Numbered from the stretch's first letter, positions 19,519 to 30,561 are shown. The stretch is DNA of 64,000 nucleotides from Multifurca ochricompacta (GCA_022496185.1 WTXG01000129.1:42437-106436), one strand, 5' to 3'. Numbers and translations: made by a program. The notes: generated by a model not told the origin, from the letters alone.

Positions 19519-22500
19519 TTACGGAGGGGCGTGCCCGTGGAGGAATACGTATTGTGAGAGGAGAAGGAGAGGGGTCGGCAAGGATACCATGTTTGGTGAG
19601 AATGTGTGCAGGAAGCGAAGAGGACAGGGATGGCGGTAAGGAGGCAAGATATTGTCCAATGAGATCGTCAGCGTGAATATAACGGTAGTCAACCCATTCA
19701 TTGTCACTAGAGGGAAAACCCTTCCATCGAACCAAAAATTGGAGGCGACCTGTGCGACCAGCGCGTCGGTGACTGATGATGTGATCGACCTCGACTTCTT
19801 CGACGCCATTGACAAGGACCAGCGGAGGGCGGTGGGGTGATGGACCATGTGCTTGGGTAGTGATGTAGGGCGAGAGTAAAGAGGCGTGAAAGACGTCATG
19901 TATCCGCAAAGAGGGTGGTAAATCGAGCTTGAAAGCCACGGGGGAGATAACGCGAGTAATTGTGAACGGGCCATGACGCCGCAGGGCAAGCTTCTGCGAG
20001 GGGAAGAGCGAGGAGATGTTCTTACCCTCGAGCCAGACCTTGTCATTAACTGCAAATACTGGAGTGATTTGGGTCATGTCGGCGAGGACACGGGTGGCGA
20101 TTCGGCGAGCAGAGATGATTGCGGAGAGACGTTCTGTTAACGAGGGTATTGGGGACGAGATGTGAGAGGTAGGGGGATGAGGTCGGAAGCCTAACAGTAA
20201 TTCATGTGGACTGAGTTTTGTGCCATTGTGTCGCCATCTGTTGTGTACGAACTCAGCCATAGGGAGTAGGGGAGCCCAGGTGTGGGGGTTGCCAAAGGTC
20301 CAATGGCGGAGGTATTGTTCAACCCAGCGATTCATGCATTCCGATTGGCTGTCCATTTGTGGATGAAAAGCAGTGCTAGTATTCTGTGATATAGAGAGTA
20401 ATGCGCAGAGTTTGGAAACAAACTTAGAGGTGAAGCGAGGGTCCCGATCGGATATGACGTGTTTGGGGATGCCAAAGAGGGGAAAGAGATGTTTAAAGTA
20501 GAGAGAGGCGACCTGAGTCCCAGTGATCGTCGTCGAGCATGGGATGAACTTGGCGGACTTGGAGCACCCCTGATCAACAATAGTCAGGATAGCATTGTGC
20601 CCCTGCGACGCGGGGAGGTCAGTAATGAGATCGAGGGAGATATACTGAAAGGGTCCATCGGAAGCCGGAGTGTTGAAAGAGAAGAGGGGAACATCAGTTT
20701 TTTGGCGGGGCTTTGACGCTTGACATTCGTGACATCCTTTGACATAGTCAGTCACGAATTGTTGCAGGTTTGGGCCAGCGTAGATTTCAGAGACTAGATC
20801 CCACGTATTCCGTTGCCCAGGGTGACCAGCAAGTGGGTGATCGTGGAATTGCTTGACAATCTCGCGATAGGAATCCGGGTCTTCTTGAAGTTGAATTACT
20901 GCGAGGGACCAGTTCTCATCCGGCAGGAGAATCTCTTGGTCGTTATCTCCTTTACCATCATTGTAATCCGGCCGGCATGATAGTAGATCTGCAATTATAT
21001 TGTGTTTACCCTGAATAGGTTTTATTACGAAGTTATATTCCATGAGATCGAGATGCCATCGGGCCTGTCGTCTATTAAGTTTTTGAGGTTTTCGGAAGTA
21101 CTGTAAATTATGGTGATCTGAGAAGATGGTTAATTTATGAGGGGAACCCATCAAGTATTGTCACCATTCTTGTAAAGGAAGCCAAATTGCGAACAACTCT
21201 CTGTCGTAAATATCCCAGTTGCGTTGTGTTTGATCGAGGGATTTGGAAAGGAATGCAACCGGGTGTAGTCGCCCTACGTCATCTTGTTGGGATAGTTCAG
21301 CCCCTATCGCGTATCCTGAGGCATCGGTTGTGACAAAGAAGGGGAGGTCGAGACGGGGTTGTCGAAGGACGGGGGCACTACTAAACGCCTTCTTTAGACC
21401 TTGGAAGGCGTCTTCTTCCTTGTCAGTCCATGTCCATGGGACTAGAAGCTTTGTGAGGTTGATGAGTGGTCTGGCGAGTTGTGAATATCCTTTGATGAAG
21501 CGGCGATAATAGTTACCGAATCCTAGATAACTGCGGACTTGTTTTACTGTTTTGGGGGTCGGCCAATCTAGAAGACCATTTACTTTCGCTGGATCCATGC
21601 GGATAACGCCGTGTTCAAGGATAACGCCCAAGTAATCGACTTTTGTTGTGTGGAATATGCATTTTGACGGTTTCAGGTAGAGATCGTTGTCTGAGAGGAT
21701 TTGTAGAACGCAGGTTACGCATTTTTGGTGGAAAGAAATATCGTTTGAGGTAGCGATAAGGATATCGTCCATATATATTACAAGCCATCCTTCGTCGAGC
21801 TCTTTTCGAAAGATCGCGTTCATCATCGTTTGGAAAGTTGCGGGGGAATTCGTCAGTCCGAAGTACATTACCAGGGGTTCAAAGAGGCCTTTATTTGTTT
21901 TGAAAGCAGCTTTCCACTGATTGCCTTCTTTGATGCGAATGTTATTGTAACCCCATCGTATGTCGAATTTGGTGAATAGTGCAGCGTTTTGGACTTTTGC
22001 GATCAGTTCATCGATGAGGGGTAATGGGTAGGTGTTGCGGAGGGTGTGTTCGTTGAGCTTGCGATAGTCTTGTACCGGTTGAAGTTTACCGTCCTTTTTC
22101 TTGACGAAGAAGAAGGGGGAAGCATATTGTGATTTTGACTCACGAATGTATCCCTTGGCGAGGTGTTCATGGAGGAATTCTTCGAGTGCCAATTGTTCTT
22201 TTGGATTGAGGGGATATATTTTACAGTCCAGGGTGTTTGGCGCATCAGATTTAAGGTCGATCGCGTGATCCCATCAGCGTGCCTCTGGGAAGCGAAGGGC
22301 TTCGTCCTCTGAGAAGACTTTGGCGAACTGCTGGTATTGTGACGGTATAGCAAGATCCGGGGGCTGTTGTGTTGTGAGTTCTGCAGATGGGGATATGCGC
22401 ATGATGAGTTCTTCCCCTGGTAGGAGTCCTAGAGAAGCGGCTGTGGGCATGTGATGTTTTTGTCTTCGTGGGAGGATATGTACGGCCTCTTGGACGGTTG

Positions 22501-22985
22501 CCTGAAGCCAATCGATGGTTGGTGTAGTTCGCGCAAGCCAGGGATAGCCTAGGATAAGATTTTCTTTACCAAGATCTGCAACAAAGAAGTCAAGGAGGTG
22601 GACGGATGAGCCAGTTTGAACTGTGCAAGGAAGATAGTGAGTGATTTGACCGGTGGCATTTGCAGATCCATCGGCATTGGAGAGGGATTTTGGTATTTGT
22701 AGCGGGCAGGTAAGCAAGTTGTGTATAGAGATGAAACGTTTGTTGACGAAATTTTTGGTCGCGCCACTGTCAACGAGCGCGGAGACGGTCCCAATAGTAG
22801 AAAAGTTGGTTTGTATTGAAAGAGACTTCGGTACAAATCGATCTACGATAGCCCTCAGGGTGGGACGACCCCTCAGGCTGTTACAAAATCCGAATCAGCA
22901 GCGAGTAGGGTTTGTACCTGGTCTTCCTGTTCTTTGGTTAACCCTTTAATCATAGCGACGATGGCAGCAACATCGGGTTGTGTAT
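19519..22985 (-). pseudogene. Pol (and gag tail) of chromovirus A, inverted and carrying two nonsense codons
   Basis: Read on the minus strand from 22985: the end of gag A with a stop near 22873, then in another frame a protease (LVDSGATKNF near 22770), reverse transcriptase (YMDDILIAT near 21770), RNase H and integrase (HH…CHECQASK, SDRDPRF). A GPF module and a chromodomain (EVDHIISHRR…VRWKGFPSSDNEW) follow near 19700. The pol frame is continuous except for two TGA codons, at 22274-22276 and 21161-21163. Both sit where CGA (Arg) would be expected from the aligned B pol or from the local context. The fragment ends exactly at the flanking B LTRs. Orientation opposite to gag A shows it has been inverted. 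Confidence 0.9.
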
Positions 22986-23572
22986 TGTTACGTCCGGTGC
23001 GGGACGTTCCACACAACTTGTGTGACAGCGTTCGTTCGTGATCAGATAAGAGACCAATAGGGCCCCTTTGAGTGGTGTATGAGAAGTCAACGTCAAAGAG
23101 GCTGCACTCTAAGACGATGTTAAGCGGAAAGTACCAGAAGTACTGAGAGGGTCGAGTCAGAGCGTCCAAGGGAGAGTCCAGAAGACAAGCACCGATGTAT
23201 TCAATAAGTCGAGTCTGAGGTCTACAATGTAGTTACAGCGGACTTATATACGTAATCGAATGAGCGTCTAATGATAAGATATCGGAGTCATGTGGGCCCA
23301 AATATACGAAAGCGGAGGGCGTAGAGCCGAGCTTCTGATAGGGAATTAAGTAAGTGTCCGGTCTTAGAGATAAGGAGATAAGGAGATAAGGAAAGCATAA
23401 GCAAGTATAAACAGCGCGTAAATATGTACAAACGACGGTCACGGGGAAGGAAGTAGTGCACGTGAGGGGTCCCAGGATGGGGACGTGATCTGGAAGTGAA
23501 GGGTGGGCGGAAGGGAAGGGTCCGTGTTGGGGAGGGTAAAGAAAAGTGGAGGACTGGGTCCTGGTCGTAACA
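22986..23572 (-). repeat. 3' LTR of chromovirus B2
   Basis: 587 bp with no private substitution that I could see. Its outer flank is the complement of ATACA. Confidence 0.95.
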
Positions 23573-23603
23573 TCACCCCCCTTTCTGGTTCGAGCTGACC
23601 CAG

Positions 23604-24797
23604 CTAGAAACGCGCACCGTCATCATCCTGCACCAGGTCCACATAGTCATCTGCTAAGTTTCGGTCCTCCATGGTATACGTCTCGTCAGCCGCGCATTGG
23701 TGTGTGCGTAGGAAGCCATACGGGCCGCGTCGTCCACACTGGGGGCACATGTCATAGACTGGGCAGTCTAGTTCGCAATGACCTGCATTGTGGCGTAGGC
23801 ATTTACCACACCACCCCGAAGGGTTGACAATTGTCGGGGTAACCCCCATACGGCGGAAGATGCAGAACCGGCTCCAGTGTAGGTTGCTGCGGCAATGACG
23901 ACACCACTTGCGATTAAGGGGGCAGTTCCAGCTGATGTGATATTTGCTGTCACATCGCCAGCATGTCTCGCCTCGGGGGTTTTCATGCAGTCGCGGCATC
24001 TCAAACCGGTTTGGCAGCAGTTGTGGTGCCGCTCCTAGTGATCGTGGTGGAAGGGGCCGCGCATAAGTATCTGCGTACCTTTCCGCGATGGTTTGGTACG
24101 CATCCCCCTTCTCTAATCTTTTCCGGATCTCCGTTAACTCTTGTTCCACTTGGAACATCCCTCTTGTGAGCCTCGTCATTTGTTTCGCATACTCTTTGTA
24201 CTGGGTGTTCAACGTCGTACGCAACGTAAGGGTCTTCCGCAGTCTCATTACTTCAGCCTTGAGACGCGGGAGGCGCATATCGTTCAACACCTCGTCAATC
24301 GCAAACGCTCGGGGGTCGTCAGTCGCGAGATGTCCCAGCTGTTCGTCACTCATCGTGTGGTGGAGACGCCCAGTGTACCGCTCCTCCAAATAGACGGGGG
24401 CCCCGTAAACGGGCCCGTCTTTCTTCATACAGCCTGCGACGTCCATCCCTCCATTGGTGTAAAAGATGTACTTAGCTATCTCTTTTGTTCCATCAGCCAT
24501 TGTGATCTCAAGCGGGAAGTACATAGAAGAGTTGGGATTATTGGTGAAGAAGGGGAATTCGGGAACGTCGTCATCCTGTTCCATGCCGACTAGGTCATTC
24601 GGGTGTGGTTCTTCGGAGTGGTCAAAGTCGTTGTTGGGGTTTGGTGACTGGTTTTTAACTCGCTCTTCTGCGGCTTCGTAGTCGATAGGAGAGGAGGGAC
24701 GAGTGGAGGGGTGAGCGGACGGGAAAGCTTCCACAACCACAGTAGTGGCAGCGAAGGCGTCAATGGCAGCGGAGGCAGCGATGAAGGAAGAGGACAT
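23604..24797 (-). CDS. Third ORF of chromovirus B2: zinc-knuckle protein
   Basis: 397 residues, identical in sequence to the B1 third ORF as far as I can read, with the same Cys/His clusters (about 279-292, 299-312 and two more). It lies 80 bases downstream of the pol stop and just upstream of the polypurine tract and LTR, so it is a fixed part of the element rather than captured flanking DNA. Function unknown. Confidence 0.85.
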   Translation of the reverse strand: MSSSFIAASAAIDAFAATTVVVEAFPSAHPSTRPSSPIDYEAAEERVKNQSPNPNNDFDHSEEPHPNDLVGMEQDDDVPEFPFFTNNPNSSMYFPLEITMADGTKEIAKYIFYTNGGMDVAGCMKKDGPVYGAPVYLEERYTGRLHHTMSDEQLGHLATDDPRAFAIDEVLNDMRLPRLKAEVMRLRKTLTLRTTLNTQYKEYAKQMTRLTRGMFQVEQELTEIRKRLEKGDAYQTIAERYADTYARPLPPRSLGAAPQLLPNRFEMPRLHENPRGETCWRCDSKYHISWNCPLNRKWCRHCRSNLHWSRFCIFRRMGVTPTIVNPSGWCGKCLRHNAGHCELDCPVYDMCPQCGRRGPYGFLRTHQCAADETYTMEDRNLADDYVDLVQDDDGARF

Positions 24798-24877
24798 GTT
24801 TGAATGGGTGATAGAATGTTACTGGTAAAGTGTGATTCTGGGGGGGTCCGTCTAGGGCTGAGAATCAACTCTTTTAA

Positions 24878-27800
24878 CTATGTTCTGGGCGCTTGGGGAT
24901 GTTGTAAATGGAACTCCGTGATAAGGGCCGGGGCAAAGATATTCCCGGCAGGCTCCCACGAACTGTCAGAGTCTGGGAACCCTTTCCACTTGATCAAGTA
25001 ATGTAACTTGCGCCCTCGGCCTCTTCGGGATGAGTCCAGTATGCGATCCACTTCCCACTCCGCTTCTCCATCAACGAGGTCAGGTGGTGGTCTTGGGAAG
25101 TTTTCACCGTGCATGGAAGTTTCCTTGTACGGAGTCAGCAGCCGTGCATGGAAGACTGGATGGATCTTCCATTTCTCAGGGAGTTTAAGTTCATATGAAA
25201 TGTCCGACAGTTTCCTCCTGATTTGGAAAGGTCCGTGACGTCGGGGTGCTAACTTAGCCGAGGGATGTGACGTGTGAATGTTCTTCCCTTCGAGCCAGAC
25301 CCAATCATTGGCTTGATAAGGTGTGAATTTATGAGGCAGTGCTGATAGGAGCTTTTGCGCCTTCAGTAGATTCTCATTGGCCGATTGTTGTAGTTCCTTC
25401 CATTGGTCGATACGTTGGGTTACGGATGGCACATTAGTGGGCTTATCTACCCATGTGGTTCGTGGGGTCCAGCCCATGATAAGGGAAAATGGAGTAGTCT
25501 TTGTCGTCCCATTGGGCCAGGAGTTGTGAGCGAACTCTGCCGTGGAGAGCCATTGGGCCCAATCATCTTGTCGTCTATTACACCAGAACCGCAGATACTG
25601 TTCTAACCATTGATTGGTTCGTTCCGACTGTCCGTCAGTCTGTGGGTGGTATGCTGTGGATATATTTTGTGTGATGTTTAATGTTTTGCACAGGGCTCGT
25701 GCGAATGTCGATGTGAACCGAGTATCTCGATCGGAGATGACCTTCTGGGGGAGTCCGTAGTGGCGGTAAACATGATCAAGGTATAGTTTCGCCACTCCTT
25801 CGGCAGTGATAGTTTCTTTGCACGGTATGAAAAGGGCTGCCTTCGAACAGTCATGATCGGTGATCGTGAGGATAGAGTCGAACCCTTGTGACTCAGGGAG
25901 TTTGACTATAAAATCCATAGCGATGGTCTGGAATGGGGTCGATGCGGTGGGTGTGATGGGGTATATTGGTGGGACTGTTGGGTGGGTGTTGACCTTGTTT
26001 GCCTGACATGCAGCGCATCCTTTCACATAGTCTTCGACGTCTCGTTTCATGTTGGGCCACCAGTAATCTCGTTTAGCGAGGGTGTAGGTATTGGTGATGC
26101 CGGGGTGGCCAGCAGAGGGAAGGTCGTGGTGAAAATGGATCACCCCCCTCTTAATGTTGTCGCCACCGGTGACAACGAGTCGATCTCCGTCTTTCCACCA
26201 TAGGCCGTTAATTTCTTTTAGGTTGTGTGCATTGGCCCATGATCGGCAGAGTTCTTGGTTCATATTCTGTGAGACCTGTGCCCATAGATCCATATCATGG
26301 AGGCTGACTATCGCAGTTCGTGCGAACACTTCTTCCGGGAGGACTACGATGTTATTATTGTCGTCCTCTCCCGTGTGCATGTCTGGTCTGCGCGATAATG
26401 CATCTGCTCGTGCATTACGGCTTCCCGCAATATGTTTCAAAGTGAAGTTATATTCTTCGAGCTCTAGAACTTCTCGTGCCACGCGTCGGCTGATTTTGTG
26501 AGGTTCTTTCCAATATAGAAGGTTGGAATGGTCCGTGTGGATAACAGTTTTGTGAGAGGCGCCAGCCAGATAGGGTCGCCAGTGACGTAGGGCTTTGACA
26601 ATGGCAAGCAGCTCTCTATCCCAAATGTCGTAATTCCGTTCGGCGGGAGAGAAGGTCTCTGAGTAATATGCTACTGGGTGCAGAATTTGTGCGTCGTTAC
26701 GTTGATACAGTACAGCTCCGTTCGCAAAGTGGGAAGCGTCTACTTCCAGTTCGAAGGGTTGGTTTAGATCTGGTTGGATGAGTACTGGTTCTGCTCCTAC
26801 GATGCCTTTAATTTGCTCGAACGCTTCCTGTTGGGGTGCATCCCAGTGCCATGGCATATCCTTTTTTAGAAGGTCGTTCAGTGGGCGAGCGATTCCCGAG
26901 AATCCTTTGACAAAACGCCGATAAAAGTTACAGAACCCAATAAAGGATCTGACATCTTTGATGCTCGTGGGTGTCGGCCATTCCCTAATTCCCTGTACCT
27001 TAACTGGGTCCATGCGTACACGCCCTCCCTCGAGTATAACCCCCAGGTACTCGACGCTTTTCTGTTCAAAGGAGCATTTTGCCGGTTTTAAGTAGAGGTC
27101 ATGGTCGTGTAAGATATCCAAGACCTGATGGACACGGGCTCGATGGTGAGAGAGATCGTCTTTAGTCGCAACTAAGATATCATCCATATAGACAACCACT
27201 TCTCCGGTTAGTATGAGCTCTCGGAATATGTGGTTCATCATCGCTTGGAATGTTGCCGGTGAGTTGGTCAGTCCAAAAAACATGACGTTAGGTTCAAAAA
27301 GCCCTTGATTAGTCTTGAATGCGGCTTTCTCCTGATCCCCCTCGCGAATGCGTATGTTGTTGTAACCCCAACGGATGTCCATTTTCGAGAACAACGCCTT
27401 GCCTCTCATTGTATCGATGAGTTCTGGTATGAGTGGAAGAGGATAGTTATTTCGGATCGTGTAGGCATTGATTCTCCGGTAATCCTGTACTGGGCGTAGT
27501 TTGCCATCCTTCTTTTTGATGAAGAAGAAGGGTGACGCATAGGGTGATTTCGACGGGCGGATGTAACCTTTAGCGAGATGTTCTTCCAGAAAGGCGGTCA
27601 ACGCCTCCTGTTCTTTTTGTGACAGGGGATAGATTTTACAGTCGATAGCAGGGGGGGTGTCTGGCATGAAGTCGATGGCGTGGTCCCAGGGTCGTGAAGG
27701 TGGGAATCGTTGAGATTCCTCCTCAGAGAATACCTTATAGTGTCGTTGGTACTCTTTGGGGACAGTATTTTCAAAGGTTTTGGCCTCCTGTCCTTCCATC

Positions 27801-28459
27801 GCTTTCTGTGCCAACTCAGAAGCCTTCGTCGTATAGCAGTATACTTGATCACTAGGCTCTAGGTCGTCCCATGTGGCTTGCTCTCCCATAACAATGGCTC
27901 GGATGGTAGGATGTCGTACAGCATAGTCATACCCTAGGGATGTGACGACGACAGGGTAGAACTCTTTGCTCATGGTCGCATCCGTCCAGTTTATCTTCAG
28001 CTCAAAGGCCGCAAGCCAGGGGTAACCCAGGATAAGATCTTCAGCACCAAGGTCGGTGACGAGGAAACGAATTGTCTTCGTGGTTTCTCCGACTTGTACA
28101 TTTAGGTCGGTGTAGTGTGTGATTCTTCCGGCTTTGTTGGCTGTCCCATCTATATTCCAGATGTTTTTTTCTTGAGGGAGCATAAGTGTCCCTAACCCCA
28201 GGACTTTTACAAGTCGCTGGCTGATGAAGTTATCCGTGGCTCCAGAGTCCACCAGGATGTCTCGGTCGGCCGTCTTCTGTGTAGTTTCAAAATGTACTGG
28301 TATTTTCAACGATTTGAATCGACTAGTGTACACAGAAGTTACATGTAACGCTCTTGCCCAGGCCGATGGGGTTGAGCCAATCAAAAATCCTTTTTGGCAA
28401 ACGCCTTCTCCACTAGAATAGCCCGCACTTCTTCGCTTTCTTTCATCATATTTGCCCAT
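24878..28459 (-). CDS. Pol polyprotein of chromovirus B2
   Basis: 1193-residue frame with the same domain order and catalytic residues as B1 pol: DSGAT protease, YMDD reverse transcriptase, RNase H, HHCC and DDE integrase, chromodomain. No stop or frame break. It overlaps the end of gag in the -1 register, as in B1. Confidence 0.95.
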   Translation of the reverse strand: MGKYDERKRRSAGYSSGEGVCQKGFLIGSTPSAWARALHVTSVYTSRFKSLKIPVHFETTQKTADRDILVDSGATDNFISQRLVKVLGLGTLMLPQEKNIWNIDGTANKAGRITHYTDLNVQVGETTKTIRFLVTDLGAEDLILGYPWLAAFELKINWTDATMSKEFYPVVVTSLGYDYAVRHPTIRAIVMGEQATWDDLEPSDQVYCYTTKASELAQKAMEGQEAKTFENTVPKEYQRHYKVFSEEESQRFPPSRPWDHAIDFMPDTPPAIDCKIYPLSQKEQEALTAFLEEHLAKGYIRPSKSPYASPFFFIKKKDGKLRPVQDYRRINAYTIRNNYPLPLIPELIDTMRGKALFSKMDIRWGYNNIRIREGDQEKAAFKTNQGLFEPNVMFFGLTNSPATFQAMMNHIFRELILTGEVVVYMDDILVATKDDLSHHRARVHQVLDILHDHDLYLKPAKCSFEQKSVEYLGVILEGGRVRMDPVKVQGIREWPTPTSIKDVRSFIGFCNFYRRFVKGFSGIARPLNDLLKKDMPWHWDAPQQEAFEQIKGIVGAEPVLIQPDLNQPFELEVDASHFANGAVLYQRNDAQILHPVAYYSETFSPAERNYDIWDRELLAIVKALRHWRPYLAGASHKTVIHTDHSNLLYWKEPHKISRRVAREVLELEEYNFTLKHIAGSRNARADALSRRPDMHTGEDDNNNIVVLPEEVFARTAIVSLHDMDLWAQVSQNMNQELCRSWANAHNLKEINGLWWKDGDRLVVTGGDNIKRGVIHFHHDLPSAGHPGITNTYTLAKRDYWWPNMKRDVEDYVKGCAACQANKVNTHPTVPPIYPITPTASTPFQTIAMDFIVKLPESQGFDSILTITDHDCSKAALFIPCKETITAEGVAKLYLDHVYRHYGLPQKVISDRDTRFTSTFARALCKTLNITQNISTAYHPQTDGQSERTNQWLEQYLRFWCNRRQDDWAQWLSTAEFAHNSWPNGTTKTTPFSLIMGWTPRTTWVDKPTNVPSVTQRIDQWKELQQSANENLLKAQKLLSALPHKFTPYQANDWVWLEGKNIHTSHPSAKLAPRRHGPFQIRRKLSDISYELKLPEKWKIHPVFHARLLTPYKETSMHGENFPRPPPDLVDGEAEWEVDRILDSSRRGRGRKLHYLIKWKGFPDSDSSWEPAGNIFAPALITEFHLQHPQAPRT

Positions 28460-29892
28460 ATGTCATGGGCCTTTTCCTCTTTGGTGCGTTTGTCGACAGT
28501 GGTTGGGTTATTGGTAACAGGGACCGAGGTGGTAGTGGCTTCGGCTACACGTGCTCCCTTCTTTGGGCAATCTCGGGACATGTGTCCTTGGGCTTTGCAG
28601 CGGAAACATCTCCCCTCCTTCATCAGGGTCTGTCGTTCATCTTCTGTGAGTGTGGCACAGACACGGGTTCTGTCCGCCGAAGTATCCATGGCGTTTGGGT
28701 CCCATGTTGGAGCGTGTCCTGGTGATTTCACTCCGAAGGCTGCTTTCCACTGGTCCCTTGTTTTCCCTTTCTTTGTGTCAACCCCAAACCTTGTCTGAAA
28801 GTCGAGGTAATCTTGTTGCTGCCGACGTGCAGCATCTACCCAGTCGTCCCAGGTATGTGGGTGGTGGAACTGGATTATGTTCTTTACCAGGGGGTTGGGG
28901 AGTCCTTGCGAGAAGAGGTCCAATGTAGCCTCTTCATCGGTGTCATACCCGGCGCGATTGGCTAGGCTGCGGAATTTGGCGACGTATGCATCCAAATCCC
29001 CTCTTTCCATTTTCAGTGTTTTTAGTTCCCTAGCAGCTTTCTGCTTCGCCTGTCCGTCTGTAAAGGCGTCTTTGAATCGCTGGGCGACTGTTTCCCACAG
29101 TCCGGGACTTGTGGTTCGTCGCCCGGATGCTACTTGCTCATTTAACCACTCCAACTGCTCCATTGTCCAATCATCCACAGCTTCTCCTCTGATAAGTGAC
29201 AGAAAGAGGTTGGCTCTTTGGAACGGGTTGACCATCTGTGGGACATCATGGTTGAAGTTCTGGAAGGTAGTAAATTCCAGAATAAACTTCTTGCTTTGGG
29301 AGCGATCTCCCGTAAATGTCTGGGGCATTACTCCCGAGAGTCGTCCCGATGGTGGTGGAATGTTTGGGACAATTGTGGTAGGAAGGGGAGGCGGGTTCGG
29401 GGTAGGATCAGGGAGTTGTGCAGCGATTGTGGACATGGTGGTTGGATGGATGGTGTCGGTGGATCGTATAGATATCTGGGGAGTTGCTAATGCAGGGGCT
29501 CTGATCGTAGCAATCTCCGGTGCAACCTGGGTAGCAAGAGCTAATACTGGTGCGTCGTCGTTCTGGTCTGGTTCTATGTACTCTTCTTCAGAGTCGGTAA
29601 CAATGGCCGGGGGGTTCTCCCTCCACGGTCCTAATCCAAATTCCAACGGAGCGGGTCCTGTGGTGACCCAAGAGTGTCGTCGTTCCGAGTATCGGATATG
29701 ATACCAGACTCTTTTCTCTTCATCGTATTCTACCGGTTGGTATCTTCCGTCGTGATAGACGTAGTATCCAAACTCGGACTCAAAGTCTTTCCAGACGGCA
29801 GAGCCAAGTGTCTGTTGTGAAAGATTATTCTCGTCTCTGCGTTCGATGAGTTCTTCTTTGAACAAGGTTTGACTTCGGCTGGAAGAAGCCAC
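28381..29892 (-). CDS. Gag of chromovirus B2 (503 aa)
   Basis: Same capsid and CCHC architecture as B1 gag. The only difference noticed is Cys instead of Arg near residue 418 (a C-to-T change on the coding strand). Starts 23 bases after the 5' LTR and ends in the AAAAAGGATTTTTGA run. Confidence 0.95.
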   Translation of the reverse strand: MASSSRSQTLFKEELIERRDENNLSQQTLGSAVWKDFESEFGYYVYHDGRYQPVEYDEEKRVWYHIRYSERRHSWVTTGPAPLEFGLGPWRENPPAIVTDSEEEYIEPDQNDDAPVLALATQVAPEIATIRAPALATPQISIRSTDTIHPTTMSTIAAQLPDPTPNPPPLPTTIVPNIPPPSGRLSGVMPQTFTGDRSQSKKFILEFTTFQNFNHDVPQMVNPFQRANLFLSLIRGEAVDDWTMEQLEWLNEQVASGRRTTSPGLWETVAQRFKDAFTDGQAKQKAARELKTLKMERGDLDAYVAKFRSLANRAGYDTDEEATLDLFSQGLPNPLVKNIIQFHHPHTWDDWVDAARRQQQDYLDFQTRFGVDTKKGKTRDQWKAAFGVKSPGHAPTWDPNAMDTSADRTRVCATLTEDERQTLMKEGRCFRCKAQGHMSRDCPKKGARVAEATTTSVPVTNNPTTVDKRTKEEKAHDIWANMMKESEEVRAILVEKAFAKKDF

Positions 29893-29914
29893 TTTGGGAA
29901 GAGACTCGACTTGA

Positions 29915-30501
29915 TGTTACGTCCGGTGCGGGACGTTCCACACAACTTGTGTGACAGCGTTCGTTCGTGATCAGATAAGAGACCAATAGGGCCCCTTTGA
30001 GTGGTGTATGAGAAGTCAACGTCAAAGAGGCTGCACTCTAAGACGATGTTAAGCGGAAAGTACCAGAAGTACTGAGAGGGTCGAGTCAGAGCGTCCAAGG
30101 GAGAGTCCAGAAGACAAGCACCGATGTATTCAATAAGTCGAGTCTGAGGTCTACAATGTAGTTACAGCGGACTTATATACGTAATCGAATGAGCATCTAA
30201 TGATAAGATATCGGAGTCATGTGGGCCCAAATATACGAAAGCGGAGGGCGTAGAGCCGAGCTTCTGATAGGGAATTAAGTAAGTGTCCGGTCTTAGAGAT
30301 AAGGAGATAAGGAGATAAGGAAAGCATAAGCAAGTATAAACAGCGCGTAAATATGTACAAACGACGGTCACGGGGAAGGAAGTAGTGCACGTGAGGGGTC
30401 CCAGGATGGGGACGTGATCTGGAAGTGAAGGGTGGGCGGAAGGGAAGGGTCCATGTTGGGGAGGGTAAAGAAAAGTGGAGGACTGGGTCCTGGTCGTAAC
30501 A
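29915..30501 (-). repeat. 5' LTR of chromovirus B2
   Basis: 587 bp, with two private substitutions (GAGCATCTAATG near 30191 and CCATGTTGGG near 30451 on the plus strand). Its right flank is CGTAA, then the last 60 bases of the A internal region. Confidence 0.95.
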
Positions 30502-30561
30502 CGTAACTGGCCCTGCATTCTAACTGGTTCGTCGGCGCCTCTCGACATTAACCGGGGGTGA
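30502..30561 (+). other. Residual 3' internal end and polypurine tract of chromovirus A
   Basis: Sixty bases starting CGTAACTGGCCC and ending in the purine tract ACCGGGGGTGA before the A 3' LTR. This is the end of the A internal region, left in + orientation after the inversion. Confidence 0.8.

Larger units (their letters stand above)
22986..30501 (-). mobile_element. Chromovirus B2 (Ty3/gypsy), complete copy in reverse orientation
   Basis: 7516 bp, an inverted near-identical twin of B1. LTRs are at 22986-23572 (3') and 29915-30501 (5'). Gag, pol and the third ORF are all open, and the self-primer site AAGTCGAGTCT lies just left of 29915 on the minus strand. Flanks are TGTAT (22981-22985, complement ATACA) and CGTAA (30502-30506), matching the flanks of B1 crosswise. 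Confidence 0.95.

Noticed and set aside
28877..29701. 274-residue open frame antisense to gag B2 (and its twin at 12803-13627)
   Set aside because: It is the reverse complement of the conserved gag gene, has no recognisable domain, and is open because of gag codon use.
12003..30501. Interpretation of the two B copies as an assembly artefact
   Set aside because: The copies differ at private positions in each LTR and in gag, and the flanking pentamers form a coherent crosswise pattern, which an assembly duplication would not create. Long reads would still be welcome.
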